The notes: a model not told the origin generated them from the sequence alone. Counted from the stretch's first letter, positions 50,077 through 60,127 are shown. The stretch: 60,380 nucleotides of DNA from Desulfobacteraceae bacterium (GCA_022340425.1 JAJDNY010000004.1:1-60380); one strand, 5' to 3'. Numbers and translations are program-made.

Positions 50077-52245
50077 ATGGGCATCTCCCTCTCCCCCCAC
50101 GCCAAGCTGGTGCTGCAAAAGCGCTATCTGCGGCGGGACCCCGGCGGCAAGACCATCGAAACCCCCGAGGCGCTTTTGGACCGGGTCGCCACCTGTGTCG
50201 CGGCGGTGGAAACCCGTTTCGACCCCGCGGCGGATATCGCCGGCACCCGCGACCGGTTCTATCGCCTGATGGCAAGCCTCCGCTTTCTGCCCAACTCCCC
50301 GACCCTCATGAACGCCGGGCGGCCGTTGGGGCAGCTGGCCGCCTGTTTCGTGCTGCCCATCGAAGACGACACCGACAGCATCTTCGAGACCCTCAAACAC
50401 ACTGCTCAGATCCATAAAAGCGGCGGGGGCACGGGGTTTTCCTTTTCCCGCTTGCGTCCGGCCAACGACGTCGTCTCCTCCTCCGCCGGAGTTTCCAGCG
50501 GACCGGTGGCCTTCATGGCGGTCTTTGACGTGGTCACCGAAACCGTCAAACAGGGCGGAACCCGCAGAGGCGCCAACATGGCCGTGCTGCGGGTGGATCA
50601 CCCGGACATCGAGGCGTTTATCACGGCCAAAACCGACTTCGACCGCCTGACCAACTTCAATCTGTCCGTCGCCATGACCGACAGCTTCATGCAGGCCCTG
50701 GCCCAGGGCGGCGAGCACCGCCTGATCAACCCCCGCAACGGCCAGGTGACCAACAGCCTGCCGGCTCAGCAGATATTCGACCGGATCGTCGACTGCGCTT
50801 GGCGCTCGGGAGAGCCCGGCGTAATTTTCATCGACCGCATCAACCGGGACAACCCGACCCCACAGCTGGGGGCGATTGAAGCCACCAACCCCTGCGGCGA
50901 GCAGCCCCTTTTGCCCTACGAATCCTGCACCCTGGGATCCATCAACCTTTCGGCGATGGTGGTCAAAAACGAGATATCCTGGGGGCGCCTGAAACAGACG
51001 GTGCGCACCGCGGTCCATTTTCTGGACAACGTGGTCGAGGTCAACCGCTATCCCCTGGCGGTCATCGAAAAAATGAGCCTGGGAAACCGCAAAATCGGTC
51101 TCGGGGTGATGGGGTTTGCCGACATGCTGATCAAACACAACATCCCCTATGACTCCGAGGAGGCGCTCGCCCAAGCCGAGCGCCTGATGGCGTTCATCAC
51201 CGCGGAAGCCCGCCAGGCATCGGCCGAGCTGGCCCGTCGGCGGGGAAACTTCCCCAACTATCCCGGAAGCCGCTTCGACACCCCGGAGACCCCGCTGATG
51301 CGCAACGCCACCGTCACGACCATCGCCCCCACCGGCAGCCTCAGCATCATCGCCGGCACCTCAAGCGGCATCGAACCGCTTTTCGCCGTGGCCCACGACC
51401 GCCGCGTGCTGGACGGCGAAACCCTCCACGAGGTGCACCCCCTGCTTGCCCAAGCCGCCCGCAAGCAGAATTTCCACAGCGCGGAGCTGATCGCTGAAAT
51501 CGCCCGCTCGGGCTCGCTCCAGGGAATTTCGGGGGTGCCCGACGAGGTCAAGAAGGTCTTTCGAACCGCCCAGGACATTGCGCCGGAATGGCACGTGCGG
51601 CTTCAGGCCGCTTTTCAGAAACACACCGACAACGCCGTTTCAAAGACGGTCAACGTTCCCGCCACGGCCAGTCGGGCCGAAATCGCCCAGGTCTTTCTGG
51701 CGGCCTACCGCAGCGGCTGCAAAGGGGTAACCGTCTACCGCTACGGCAGCCGCGGTCGGCAGGTGCTGAATATCGGCCAACCCGACGGCGAACGCCCAGC
51801 AATTGCGCCGCGGCCCCGCCCCGAGCGCACCCGGGGGGTTACCGAACGCATCACCACCGGCTGCGGCAAACTGTATGTAACGGTCAACACCGATGGGCAG
51901 GGGCTCTGTGAGGTCTTTGCCAAAATGGGCAAAACCGGAGGCTGCGCCTCCTCGCAAATCGAAGCGGCCGGCCGCCTGATTTCACTGGCGCTGCGCTCCG
52001 GGATCAAGGTGGAATCCGTCGTGCGCCAGCTCAGCGGGATTCGATGCCCCGCTCCGGCTTGGCAGAATGGCCAAATGGTGCTCTCGTGCCCGGACGCCAT
52101 CGCCCAGGTGCTGGGCAACGTGACCGGCGCCGAAATCCCGGCCGAAGGCTCGATGATGGGCGCCTGCCCGGACTGCGGCGCGGCCCTCACCCATCAGGAG
52201 GGTTGCCTGATGTGTCCTGCCTGCGGGTTTTCGAAATGCGGCTGA
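50077..52245 (+). CDS. nrdJ: Adenosylcobalamin-dependent (class II) ribonucleotide reductase
   Basis: 722 aa. NrdJ-type landmarks: LRFLPNSPTLMNAGRPLGQLAACFVLPI, then HKSGGGTGFSFSRLRP, the GVIFIDRINRDNP and NPCGEQPLLPYESCTLGSINLS active-site region, and ATVTTIAPTGSLSIIAGTSSGIEP. After the barrel come a TSCPD domain (VTERITTGCGKLYVTVNTD, KTGGCASSQIEAAGRLI) and a terminal zinc ribbon (CPDCG, CPACG). It makes dNTPs using cobalamin and needs no oxygen, as expected in a strict anaerobe. No other nrd gene is in the window, and no B12 riboswitch was seen in its 140-base leader. Confidence 0.95.
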   Translation: MGISLSPHAKLVLQKRYLRRDPGGKTIETPEALLDRVATCVAAVETRFDPAADIAGTRDRFYRLMASLRFLPNSPTLMNAGRPLGQLAACFVLPIEDDTDSIFETLKHTAQIHKSGGGTGFSFSRLRPANDVVSSSAGVSSGPVAFMAVFDVVTETVKQGGTRRGANMAVLRVDHPDIEAFITAKTDFDRLTNFNLSVAMTDSFMQALAQGGEHRLINPRNGQVTNSLPAQQIFDRIVDCAWRSGEPGVIFIDRINRDNPTPQLGAIEATNPCGEQPLLPYESCTLGSINLSAMVVKNEISWGRLKQTVRTAVHFLDNVVEVNRYPLAVIEKMSLGNRKIGLGVMGFADMLIKHNIPYDSEEALAQAERLMAFITAEARQASAELARRRGNFPNYPGSRFDTPETPLMRNATVTTIAPTGSLSIIAGTSSGIEPLFAVAHDRRVLDGETLHEVHPLLAQAARKQNFHSAELIAEIARSGSLQGISGVPDEVKKVFRTAQDIAPEWHVRLQAAFQKHTDNAVSKTVNVPATASRAEIAQVFLAAYRSGCKGVTVYRYGSRGRQVLNIGQPDGERPAIAPRPRPERTRGVTERITTGCGKLYVTVNTDGQGLCEVFAKMGKTGGCASSQIEAAGRLISLALRSGIKVESVVRQLSGIRCPAPAWQNGQMVLSCPDAIAQVLGNVTGAEIPAEGSMMGACPDCGAALTHQEGCLMCPACGFSKCG

Positions 52246-52260
52246 AGCATTTGGGCGGGT

Positions 52261-52842
52261 TTAAAACAGATAGCGGATCAGGATGAAACCGAGCACCAGC
52301 AGCACGCAAAAGACCACCGCCAGGGTGTTGAAATAGCGGTCGATGAAGCGTTGGATGCGCGGCCCGAAAGCGTAGATTAGCCCTCCCAGGAGAAAAAAGC
52401 GGGCCGAGCGCGAAACCAGCGAGGCGATCATAAAAACCCAGAAGTTGACCTTGAACATTCCGGCGGCAATGGTGAAAACCTTGTAGGGGATCGGCGTGAA
52501 GCCGGCGATCCCGACGGCCCAGGCATCGTAGCGCTGATAGACCTCTTCGATCAGGCGTACCTTGCCCTCCAGACCGTAAAAGGCGACAATCCGCTCGCCG
52601 ATGGCCGCCATGAACTGCCAGCCGATGAGATAGCCCAGCGCCCCGCCCAGGACCGAGCCGACGGAACAGACCAATGCATAGCGGATGGCTTTGGCCGGAA
52701 CCGCCACCGCCAGGGCGATCAACAGAATGTCCGGGGGGATGGGGAAAAAGGAGGATTCGCAGAAGGCCAGCAGGAAAAGGGCCCAGGTTCCGTAGGGGGT
52801 GTCGGCCCAGTGCAGAACCCAGTCGTAGAGGCGCCGCAGCAT
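52261..52842 (-). CDS. YqaA/DedA-family (VTT-domain) inner-membrane protein
   Basis: 193 aa with about five hydrophobic segments. The VTT/DedA region reads FPIPPDILLIALAVA, CSVGSVLGGALGYLIGWQF, RYDAWAVGIAGFTPIPYKVFTIAAGMF and a final helix TLAVVFCVLLVLGFILI. This family has roles in envelope lipid transport and membrane stress. It is downstream of pcm, starting three bases after its stop, so the two are one transcript. The F-x-P-I-P and G-F-T-P-I-P-Y-K pattern is as expected. Confidence 0.9.
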   Translation of the reverse strand: MLRRLYDWVLHWADTPYGTWALFLLAFCESSFFPIPPDILLIALAVAVPAKAIRYALVCSVGSVLGGALGYLIGWQFMAAIGERIVAFYGLEGKVRLIEEVYQRYDAWAVGIAGFTPIPYKVFTIAAGMFKVNFWVFMIASLVSRSARFFLLGGLIYAFGPRIQRFIDRYFNTLAVVFCVLLVLGFILIRYLF

Positions 52843-52845
52843 CAG

Positions 52846-53502
52846 TTATTTCTTCCAGCCATGCTCCCCCACCAATTTGACGAAGCGGCAGCCGCCCAAA
52901 CTCACCTGGTGGATGCCGTCCTCGTCGCGGTAGAGCTTGACCAGATCCTGGGTGTACTGGTCCCCCACCGGGATGATCATGCGCCCCCCGGGGGCCAGCT
53001 GGCTGACGAGGGTTTTGGGGATTTCGGGCGCTCCCGCCGTCACCACGATGGCGTCGAAGGGGCTTTCCTCCAGCCAGCCGCTGGTCCCGTCGGAGTAGCG
53101 GGTGACGATATTGTGGTAATGCAGGCGATCGAAGATTTGTCGCGCCTTGACCAGCAAGGCATGGATGCGTTCGATAGTGTAGACGCGATAGGCGATTTCG
53201 GCCAGGATGGCCGCCTGGTAGCCGGAACCGGTCCCGATTTCCAGCACCCGGTCGTCGGCGTTCAGCTGCAGGGCCTGGGTCATTTCGGCAACGATATACG
53301 GTTGCGAAATGGTCTGCTGCAGGCCAATGGGAAGCGGAAAGTCACCATAAGCCTGGTCCATCAGTGCCTCGCTGACGAACAGATGCCGCGGCACCTTGCG
53401 CATGGCGGCCAGAACCTTGGGGTCCGTGATCCCGCGGGCCGCGATCTGGCGCTGGACCATCTCCTCGCGCTGGCGCTGGAATTTCATCGAGTCGGCCTTC
53501 AT
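52846..53502 (-). CDS. pcm: Protein-L-isoaspartate O-methyltransferase
   Basis: 218 aa; a second methionine at residue 6 is an alternative start. EMVQRQIAARGITDPKVLAAM, AYGDFPLPIGLQQTISQPYIVAEM and the SAM motif VLEIGTGSGYQAAIL, followed by VYTIERI and IVVTAGAPEIPKTLVSQL. It repairs isoaspartyl damage in old proteins. It sits between the cyclo-ligase gene and the DedA-like gene, all on the minus strand. Confidence 0.95.
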   Translation of the reverse strand: MKADSMKFQRQREEMVQRQIAARGITDPKVLAAMRKVPRHLFVSEALMDQAYGDFPLPIGLQQTISQPYIVAEMTQALQLNADDRVLEIGTGSGYQAAILAEIAYRVYTIERIHALLVKARQIFDRLHYHNIVTRYSDGTSGWLEESPFDAIVVTAGAPEIPKTLVSQLAPGGRMIIPVGDQYTQDLVKLYRDEDGIHQVSLGGCRFVKLVGEHGWKK

Positions 53503-53600
53503 GGTGGACTTACCTATCGGAGCAGAAGGTTCAGGTCAAGAAATTAGCGGCATGCCCGGACACCAGCGCCACCGGGCGGCTTCCGGGACGCTGTCCGCCG

Positions 53601-53631
53601 GCGACGCGGCCCTTGACGTCGCGGTTTTTTT
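53601..53631 (+). terminator. Plus-strand terminator-like hairpin with no plus-strand gene before it
   Basis: GCGACG (53601-53606) pairs with CGTCGC (53617-53622), followed by GGTTTTTTT. It lies between two minus-strand genes (pcm start and cyclo-ligase end), so it would stop transcription coming from the left on the plus strand. Confidence 0.4.
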
Positions 53632-53640
53632 CGAACCGGG

Positions 53641-54228
53641 TCAGATCTTGTAGATCACCCGGTTTTCCGTAATGATGATGTCCACGTGTTTGTCGTGGGA
53701 TTCCATCGGCACTTGGGGCAGGATCTGCGCCTCCAGTGAAAGGGCGACTTTGCGGGTCGTAACCGGCAGGCGCGGAATCAACCGGTCATAGTAGCCTTCG
53801 CCGGTGCCCACCCGGCCACCCTTTTCATCGAAGGCGATTCCCGGGACGATGGCGATATCCACCCGATCGATCGGCACCAGCTTGCAACGGGTGGGGTCGG
53901 GCTGGGGAATGCCGGCAGGCCCGGCAATCAAGTCTTTGCCCAGGTTGTCGACTTTCAGCAGTTTCATCCGGTGGCGGGCGGGATCCAGAGCCGGTAGGAC
54001 CAGGATTTTGTTGCTCTGCAAACACCGCTTGAGAATCTTCTGGGAGGAGACCTCACCTTTGCGGCTGTAGTAAAGAAAGACAATCCTGGATTCGAGGAAA
54101 TTCGCGAACTCAAACAGACGGACTTCGATGGCTTCATATCTTTTGGCGATCTCGTCAGAGGAAAGCGCCCCCAGCCTTTCACTGACCTCTCTGCGGATTT
54201 CACGTTTTTTTTCCTTGATATGATCCAT
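53641..54228 (-). CDS. 5-formyltetrahydrofolate cyclo-ligase
   Basis: 195 aa, start after GGAGTTAGGTA. KKREIRREVSERLGALSSDEIAK at the start binds nucleotide phosphates; RIVFLYYSRKGEVSSQKIL, VDIAIVPGIAFDEKGGRVGTGEGYYDRLIPRL carries the conserved glycine-rich ATP loop, and it ends with HDKHVDIIITENRVI. It converts 5-formyl-THF to 5,10-methenyl-THF. A 6S RNA gene often lies beside it in other proteobacteria; I looked in the 138 bases downstream and about 250 upstream and did not recognise one. Confidence 0.94.
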   Translation of the reverse strand: MDHIKEKKREIRREVSERLGALSSDEIAKRYEAIEVRLFEFANFLESRIVFLYYSRKGEVSSQKILKRCLQSNKILVLPALDPARHRMKLLKVDNLGKDLIAGPAGIPQPDPTRCKLVPIDRVDIAIVPGIAFDEKGGRVGTGEGYYDRLIPRLPVTTRKVALSLEAQILPQVPMESHDKHVDIIITENRVIYKI

Positions 54229-54297
54229 TACCTAACTCCACGATGATTTCGGTTGTATGGCGAGCGCCCTGGACCGGTTTCAACCTGTAAAAATAAT

Positions 54298-54325
54298 TGA
54301 CCAATTTGACCGCTCGTGCTAAGGT
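54298..54325 (+). promoter_or_regulatory. Candidate serS promoter in an AT-rich island
   Basis: TTGACC (54298-54303), 16-base spacer, TAAGGT (54320-54325), inside 54280-54450, the most AT-rich stretch nearby. A second TTGACC at 54306-54311 makes a tandem. The leader to serS would be about 150 bases. Confidence 0.35.
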
Positions 54326-54479
54326 TCCAAATTGCTTATCAAAAATTATCTAATCTGTTTCGCACCGATATCTGATTTTCTCGCAGGCCACCAGTCTTCC
54401 ACCGGAAACCGGCTGACCAATAACAACCTGTTAATAAAGCCAAAATTTTTATCGCGCACTCAGGATAATAGGACTTTTT

Positions 54480-55754
54480 ATGCTCGAAATCAAGCTGGTT
54501 AGAGAAAAATATTCTGAAATCGAAAAATCCCTTTCAAACCGCGGAGAAAAGATGGACCTGCCCGCGATGCGGGAACAGGACGACCAGCGTCGCGCGTTGC
54601 TGCTGGAAATCGAAGCCCTGCGGCATCGGCGCAACACGGTTTCCCAGGAAATCGCCGCGATGAAGCAAAAGGGCGTCGACGCGGAGCCCCTTGTTTTGGA
54701 AATGCGCACCGTTGCCGCCCGCATCAAGGAACTCGACGCTACTCTGGCGAGCTTGGACAAATCCCTGAACCACTTCCTGCTGCGCCTGCCCAATATCCCC
54801 CACGCCTCCGTTCCGGTGGGAAAAAGCAGTGAAGACAACCCGGTGCGCAAAAAAGAGGGGGCCGTGCCGGTCTTCGACACGTCACCCCAGGCGCACTGGA
54901 CCATCGGCGAAAATCTCAACATCCTGGATTTCGAACGCGCGGCCCGGATCACCGGCGCCCGCTTTCCCCTCTATATCGGAGCCGGTGCCCGGCTGGAGCG
55001 GGCCCTGATCAACTTCATGCTGGACGTGCACACCGGCGAGCACGGCTATTGCGAGATTCTACCCCCGTTCATGGTCAACCGCAACACCATGACCCACACC
55101 GGCCAGCTGCCCAAATTCGAGGAGGATCTCTTCAAGCTGGAAGGCTGGGACTATTTCATGATCCCCACCGCCGAAGTGCCGCTTACCAACATCCACCAGG
55201 GGGAAATTCTTGAGGAGGACCGCCTGCCGATCTACTACACGGCCTACACCCCCTGTTTTCGCAGCGAAGCGGGCTCATACGGCAAAGACACCCGCGGCCT
55301 GATCCGTCAGCACCAGTTCAACAAGGTCGAGATGGTGAAGTTCACCACCCCGGAAACCTCCTATGACGAGCTGGAAAAAATGCTGACCAATGCCGAGGCC
55401 ATTCTTCGGCGGTTGGGTCTGGCCTACCAGGTGTTGACCCTGTGTACCGGCGATATGGGCTTTTCCGCCGCGAAGACCTATGATATCGAGGTGTGGATGC
55501 CGTCCCAAGGGGTCTACCGCGAGATCTCCTCCTGCAGCAACTGCGAAAGTTTTCAGGCACGGCGCGCGGATATCCGCTTCCGGCGCAAGGGTCTGAAAGG
55601 CACCGAGCTGGTGCACACCCTGAACGGTTCCGGGCTTGCCGTGGGCAGAACCCTGGCCGCCATTCTGGAAAATTATCAACAGCCCGACGGCAGCGTCGTG
55701 ATCCCGGAGGCGCTGCGACCCTACATGGGTGGAATGGAACGGATTGCCAAATGA
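54480..55754 (+). CDS. serS: Seryl-tRNA synthetase
   Basis: 424 aa. A long N-terminal coiled-coil arm (residues 25-100, [29 protein letters not shown]) contacts the tRNA long arm. Class II catalytic motifs: motif 2 [30 protein letters not shown] and motif 3 [32 protein letters not shown] binds the seryl group. It charges tRNA-Ser (and tRNA-Sec if present). It shares ATGA with thrC, so both are one operon; an amino-acid link between the two is not obvious. Confidence 0.98.
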   Translation: MLEIKLVREKYSEIEKSLSNRGEKMDLPAMREQDDQRRALLLEIEALRHRRNTVSQEIAAMKQKGVDAEPLVLEMRTVAARIKELDATLASLDKSLNHFLLRLPNIPHASVPVGKSSEDNPVRKKEGAVPVFDTSPQAHWTIGENLNILDFERAARITGARFPLYIGAGARLERALINFMLDVHTGEHGYCEILPPFMVNRNTMTHTGQLPKFEEDLFKLEGWDYFMIPTAEVPLTNIHQGEILEEDRLPIYYTAYTPCFRSEAGSYGKDTRGLIRQHQFNKVEMVKFTTPETSYDELEKMLTNAEAILRRLGLAYQVLTLCTGDMGFSAAKTYDIEVWMPSQGVYREISSCSNCESFQARRADIRFRRKGLKGTELVHTLNGSGLAVGRTLAAILENYQQPDGSVVIPEALRPYMGGMERIAK

Positions 55755-57262
55755 AAATCGAGGATTTCCCTGCGGATATCCAGCCGCTTCTGATCCCTGA
55801 AGCCTCTGGTTCCCTGATCTACCGCTGCCTGGGGTGCGGCGCGCAGTACGACATTCAAAAATTGCTCTACACCTGCCCGCGGTGCGGCCAGGTGCTGCTG
55901 ATCGACAACCCGGATTTCGAGCGGCTCAAAGCGGTCGGCCCCCGGAGCTGGCAGCGGCTCTTCGATTGCCGCAAGATGCTGACAGTCCCGGCCCTCAAGG
56001 GCATCTACCGCTATCATGAATTCATCGGCCCGGTCATTCCCCTGGACGCCGTCGTCTACCTCGGAGAAGGCCACACCCCCATCGTCGAGGCCAATGGAAT
56101 CCTGCAGGAGCGCGCCGGCATCCGGTTTTTTTTCAAAAATGACGGCCAGAACCCCAGCGCCTCCTTCAAGGACCGCGGCATGGCCAGCGCCCTGAGCTAC
56201 ATCAACTTCCTGGTGCGCCAAGGCTACGTCTCGGATGTCCTGGCGGTCTGCGCCTCCACCGGCGACACCTCCGCTGCCGCGGCGCTTTACGCCGCCTACC
56301 TCAAGCCGCATGTCAAATCGGCGGTCTTGCTGCCCCACAAAAAAATCACCCCCCAGCAGCTTTCCCAACCGCTGGGCAGCGGGGCCGATGTATTTGAAAT
56401 CCCCGGGGTCTTTGACGACTGCATGAAAGTCGTCGAGGCGCTCTCGGAGCGCTACGCGGTTGCCCTCCTGAACTCCAAAAACGCCTGGCGGATTCTTGGC
56501 CAGGAATCCTACTCCTACGAAATCGCCCAGGATTTCGAGTACGATCTGGCCGGCAAGGTCGTCGTGGTGCCCATCGGCAATGCCGGCAACATCACCGCGG
56601 TGATGAGTGGGTTTTTGAAATTTTACGAAGCGGGCATTATTGAGCAGTTGCCCAAGATCGTCGGGGTCCAGTCCGGCCACGCCAACCCGGTGGTCCGCTA
56701 CTACCGTGAACAGGACCCCGCCAAACGCAAATTCGTGCCGGTCACCGTGCGCGCCAGCGTCGCCCAGGCGGCCATGATCGGCAACCCGGTTTCCATGCCC
56801 CGCGTGGTGCACCTGGTGGATCGCTACAATCAAACCGCCGGCGGGCAGCGGGTCTTTTTCGTGGAGGTCCCCGAGCAGGCCATCATGGACTGGGAGCTTT
56901 GGGCGAACCGCAACGGCCATATCGCCTGCACCCATGGCGGCGAATCGCTGGCCGGTCTGGTGGCCGCCCGCCAAAAGGGCGTGGTCTCTCCGGATGAGGT
57001 GGCAATTGTCGACTCCACGGCCCACGCACTCAAATTTTCCGGCTTTCAGGATCTGTATTTTGAGGGCCGCTTCCCGGAGGAGTTCGACATCACCCCCGAC
57101 CCCGCCCTGATCAACCGCCCGCGTCTGATCCGACCCGAAGACCTGGCAAAATTCCCGGCACCCGGCAAGCCATTGACCGGAGCGGATTTTCAGCGCTTTG
57201 TGGACCGGGTTTGCGAGGAGATCGCCGCGGCCCTGGACCTTCAAAAGGTAACAACGCCATGA
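55751..57262 (+). CDS. thrC: Threonine synthase
   Basis: 503 aa from the ATG overlapping the serS stop. N-terminal zinc-ribbon-like segment [23 protein letters not shown] (residues about 24-47), then the PLP fold: [35 protein letters not shown] with the PLP lysine, [20 protein letters not shown] and [20 protein letters not shown] (phosphate loop). It converts O-phosphohomoserine to threonine. The C-terminal part from [21 protein letters not shown] is complete. Overlaps the LysM gene by four bases. Confidence 0.96.
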   Translation: MKIEDFPADIQPLLIPEASGSLIYRCLGCGAQYDIQKLLYTCPRCGQVLLIDNPDFERLKAVGPRSWQRLFDCRKMLTVPALKGIYRYHEFIGPVIPLDAVVYLGEGHTPIVEANGILQERAGIRFFFKNDGQNPSASFKDRGMASALSYINFLVRQGYVSDVLAVCASTGDTSAAAALYAAYLKPHVKSAVLLPHKKITPQQLSQPLGSGADVFEIPGVFDDCMKVVEALSERYAVALLNSKNAWRILGQESYSYEIAQDFEYDLAGKVVVVPIGNAGNITAVMSGFLKFYEAGIIEQLPKIVGVQSGHANPVVRYYREQDPAKRKFVPVTVRASVAQAAMIGNPVSMPRVVHLVDRYNQTAGGQRVFFVEVPEQAIMDWELWANRNGHIACTHGGESLAGLVAARQKGVVSPDEVAIVDSTAHALKFSGFQDLYFEGRFPEEFDITPDPALINRPRLIRPEDLAKFPAPGKPLTGADFQRFVDRVCEEIAAALDLQKVTTP

Positions 57263-59094
57263 CCCAAACTCCTTCGGCCGGCCGCTTTTTGGGGTTCCTG
57301 CTGCTGCAGGTCTTGCTTTGCAGCCTCCTGATGGCCCCCCGGCCCGCAGGCGCTGGCTTCCTCTACAAAACCTATTTGGTGCAAAAGGATCTCGGTGCGG
57401 ATATTCTCTGCGATCCTTATGTGGTTCAGAAAAATGACTACGTGCTCAAGGTCTTTCGGCAGAAGGGGGAGATCTCCAGCGAAGATTTTGAGGAATTCCT
57501 GGGAATTTTTCAGCGAATAAACCCCCACATCCCGGACATCAATGTCATTCGGCCCAGCCAGAACCTACTGATTCCCCTCAAGAAGCTCCAACCCGACACT
57601 TTCCCCGGGCAGGACAGCGGCGTGGTCACGATTCCGTTTGTCACAATTTCCAAGGTGTCCGACCTGGTTGCCTCCTACAGCGCCGAATACCAGGTCCAAC
57701 CGGGCGACACCATTTCGGTTCTGATTGCCAAGCAATTCGGCGATTACGGCTCGGCGCTCTACAAGGAGGGGATCAAGCTTTTCAAAATCAACAACCCCGA
57801 GATCAAAAACCTGAACCGCATCTATGCCGGTCAGAAGATCCAGCTGCCCGACCCCCGACTGGTGAATGAGGCCTGGTACGAGTCGCTTTTCGACAGCACC
57901 GGCGCCCTCCGCAACGACATGGACCCTGCCCCCCGGAGCGCCGCAGCGCCCGAAGCGAGCCCCCCGAGCGAACCGGCCGCATCCGCGCCCCGGCTGCCCC
58001 CAGCGATTCCGGCAGCCGAACCGAAAACGACAGCCGTCTCCGCTTTCCAGGCCGCCGCCACCGCCCTGGACGCCAAGCTGTCGGAAAACGGCATGTATTA
58101 CTTCCCCGGCCAAGACGGCCAGGAGGTCGCGCTGGACCTTGCCCTCAGCCCCTTGATGGAGTTGAGAAGCGGCCAGCGCCTGATCTTTCCCCGGGAAAAC
58201 CAGCTTCAGGAAAAAGAGATCGCGGTCATCAAGAGCCACTGGCCCCAGGCCAAGATCGCGCCGCTGCCCGCCGGCGCTTCGGCGGAAAAGGTCCTGGAGG
58301 CCGCGTTCCATTCCCTGGGCAGCGAACTGCTGGATAACGAAATTGCCTTCGGCGACAACGGCATCGGGGTTGTGGTCAGGGCCCGCTGGATCATTCAGGA
58401 GCCGGCCGGTGCGGGCATGACGCCGCGCCGTGAGTGCATCACCCTGATCGACTCCGCCGCGCAAACCACCCCCGACACCATCGGCCGCTATCTGGAGCAG
58501 AACAACATCATATTGCGGGAGATCTTCAAGGGCAGGGAAATGGCGCGGGGCAGCAGCCGGGTGCTGCGCTACACCATCCCGGACGGCGGACAAGACCTTC
58601 TGAGGGGGGCAAGCCCCAATGATCTGTTGAGAAGCGCGGCAGCCCTTTTGGACCTCCAATACACCGAAAACACGACCATCTCATTTCCTTATGGAGGGAT
58701 CCAAATTGCCGCCACCTCCAACCTGATTTCATCGGATGACGGCCGGAAAGCCCTCGTGGACTTTGGCGAGCTGCAAGGGGATGCGGTTGCACTGATTCAA
58801 AAGACAGGCCTGGACATCATCCAGATCAAAACCGATGACGGCGTGAGCGGCATTCTGCGCAAGGTCTTCACGGCCCTTAAGATCCCCTTCGTTGAAAACC
58901 CGGTTTTCCTGGCGGCGAAACGACCGGAAACCTACAACGTGGCCATCACCATCCCCGGTTTCCGGGTTACGCCCCCCGGCCGCGATCTTTTGATCAGCGC
59001 TGTCGCGCTGCATTATGAGATCGCCCAGTTCCTGATGGAAAGCGGGGTCAAAATCGTGAATCTGGCCCACGGCCCTGCAACCATTGATGAATAA
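57259..59094 (+). CDS. Exported LysM-domain protein
   Basis: 611 aa from the ATG overlapping the thrC stop. A signal peptide (residues 9-32, RFLGFLLLQVLLCSLLMAPRPAG) targets it out of the cytosol. Two LysM-like modules follow: 53-108 (DPYVVQKNDYVLKVFRQKG...NLLIPLK) and 143-197 (QVQPGDTISVLIAKQFGDY...GQKIQLP). A Pro/Ala linker lies around 230-260. The C-terminal 330 residues are unrecognised, mixed alpha/beta. LysM binds peptidoglycan, so the protein probably sits at the cell wall. It precedes a TPR lipoprotein and a secretin, so an envelope or pilus assembly role is plausible. Confidence 0.75.
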   Translation: MTQTPSAGRFLGFLLLQVLLCSLLMAPRPAGAGFLYKTYLVQKDLGADILCDPYVVQKNDYVLKVFRQKGEISSEDFEEFLGIFQRINPHIPDINVIRPSQNLLIPLKKLQPDTFPGQDSGVVTIPFVTISKVSDLVASYSAEYQVQPGDTISVLIAKQFGDYGSALYKEGIKLFKINNPEIKNLNRIYAGQKIQLPDPRLVNEAWYESLFDSTGALRNDMDPAPRSAAAPEASPPSEPAASAPRLPPAIPAAEPKTTAVSAFQAAATALDAKLSENGMYYFPGQDGQEVALDLALSPLMELRSGQRLIFPRENQLQEKEIAVIKSHWPQAKIAPLPAGASAEKVLEAAFHSLGSELLDNEIAFGDNGIGVVVRARWIIQEPAGAGMTPRRECITLIDSAAQTTPDTIGRYLEQNNIILREIFKGREMARGSSRVLRYTIPDGGQDLLRGASPNDLLRSAAALLDLQYTENTTISFPYGGIQIAATSNLISSDDGRKALVDFGELQGDAVALIQKTGLDIIQIKTDDGVSGILRKVFTALKIPFVENPVFLAAKRPETYNVAITIPGFRVTPPGRDLLISAVALHYEIAQFLMESGVKIVNLAHGPATIDE

Positions 59095-59123
59095 CTCTTA
59101 AACTCGGCAATGGCGGAAAAAAA

Positions 59124-59894
59124 ATGCGCAAACTATCTTATTTCGTGATGATCGGACTGCTGGCGGCGCTTGTTGCCGCCTGCGCCTCGCAACAACCTGT
59201 CTCGGACAAAAAAAAGGCGGAGGCCTCCCGAAACCTGGGCGAGGCCCTGATGCAGCAGGGGGATTATCCTGCCGCCCTGAGTGAGTTTCTCGCCGCCGAG
59301 AAGCTCAACCCCGATGACCCGATCCTGCAAAACGACCTGGGGCTTTTTTACCGCATCAAGGATCGGCTGGATCTGGCGATCCATCATTTCAAGCGGGCCA
59401 TCGAGCTGAAGCCCGGTTACGCCGTGGCCAAGAACAACCTGGGTGAAGTCTATCTCCAAAAGAAAGAGTGGGATACCGCGATCCCCATATTCAAGGAGTT
59501 GAGCGAAAATCTGCTCTACGCCACCCCCCACTACCCACTCAACAACCTCGGCTTTGCCTATTACAACAAGGGCGACTTCACTACGGCAGAAACCTACTAC
59601 CTGAAGGCGCTCAAGATCCGGTCCGATTTCCTGCCGGCCCTCTTGGGCCTCGGCAAAACCTACATCGCCTTGGGCAATGGCCCGGAGGCTGTCCCCAAAC
59701 TGGAAAAAGCGGCCAGTATGGCGCCCCTGGCGGCGGAGATCCATTTTTTCCTGGGCCAGGCCTATCAACTCAACCAGGAATACACCAAGGCCCTGAGCGC
59801 TTACGACCAGGCGGCCGCGGTTGAGCCCGACAGCGTCTTTGCCGCCAAAGCACGCCAGGAGGCCGGGATCCTTCGGCAGCGTTACGGCTCCTGA
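59124..59894 (+). CDS. TPR lipoprotein (PilF/PilW-like)
   Basis: 256 aa. Signal peptide with lipobox LVAAC; Cys20 would be lipidated. The rest is tandem TPRs: LGEALMQQGDYPAALSEFLAAEKLNPDDP, LGLFYRIKDRLDLAIHHFKRAIELKPGY, LGEVYLQKKEWDTAIPIFKEL, LGFAYYNKGDFTTAETYYLKALKIRSDF and further copies to AYDQAAAVEPDS. This architecture matches PilF/PilW pilotins that help secretin assembly; a PilQ-like secretin end is 250 bases away on the other strand, supporting that reading. Other TPR lipoproteins cannot be excluded. Confidence 0.8.
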   Translation: MRKLSYFVMIGLLAALVAACASQQPVSDKKKAEASRNLGEALMQQGDYPAALSEFLAAEKLNPDDPILQNDLGLFYRIKDRLDLAIHHFKRAIELKPGYAVAKNNLGEVYLQKKEWDTAIPIFKELSENLLYATPHYPLNNLGFAYYNKGDFTTAETYYLKALKIRSDFLPALLGLGKTYIALGNGPEAVPKLEKAASMAPLAAEIHFFLGQAYQLNQEYTKALSAYDQAAAVEPDSVFAAKARQEAGILRQRYGS

Positions 59895-60090
59895 AACCCC
59901 GGCGGCGTTTTTCCGATCCACGACCCGCTTATTGCAGCTGCGACCTCCGCCCCCCGGGGAAGAAGGACAAAAAATCAAGGCGCGAGATTGGGCCGGATTT
60001 CTGGTGGTGGGCCGCATGAGACCAATGGCCCTGGGAGCGGCATCCACTGACGCAGCCCTTGGAACGCAAGCGGCGCCGCTCATCCCAAAC
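59895..60090. other. 196-bp intergenic stretch without a recognised gene
   Basis: Between the TPR lipoprotein and the hairpin at 60091. Open frames across it are the shadow of neighbours and lack family resemblance. No promoter was recognised. Confidence 0.5.
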
Positions 60091-60127
60091 ACAACGCCCC
60101 GGTGACCGTCGGTCACCGGGGCGTTGT
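60091..60127. terminator. Perfect 17-bp inverted repeat between convergent genes
   Basis: ACAACGCCCCGGTGACC (60091-60107), loop GTC, then the exact reverse complement (60111-60127). It separates the TPR lipoprotein (plus) from the secretin (minus), 20 bases from the secretin stop. No long T-run follows, so it may act as a bidirectional terminator or transcript-end stabiliser. Confidence 0.75.

Noticed and set aside
54229-54479. Possible 6S RNA next to 5-formyl-THF cyclo-ligase
   Set aside because: The usual neighbour in other proteobacteria, but no long hairpin with a central bubble was recognised on either strand.
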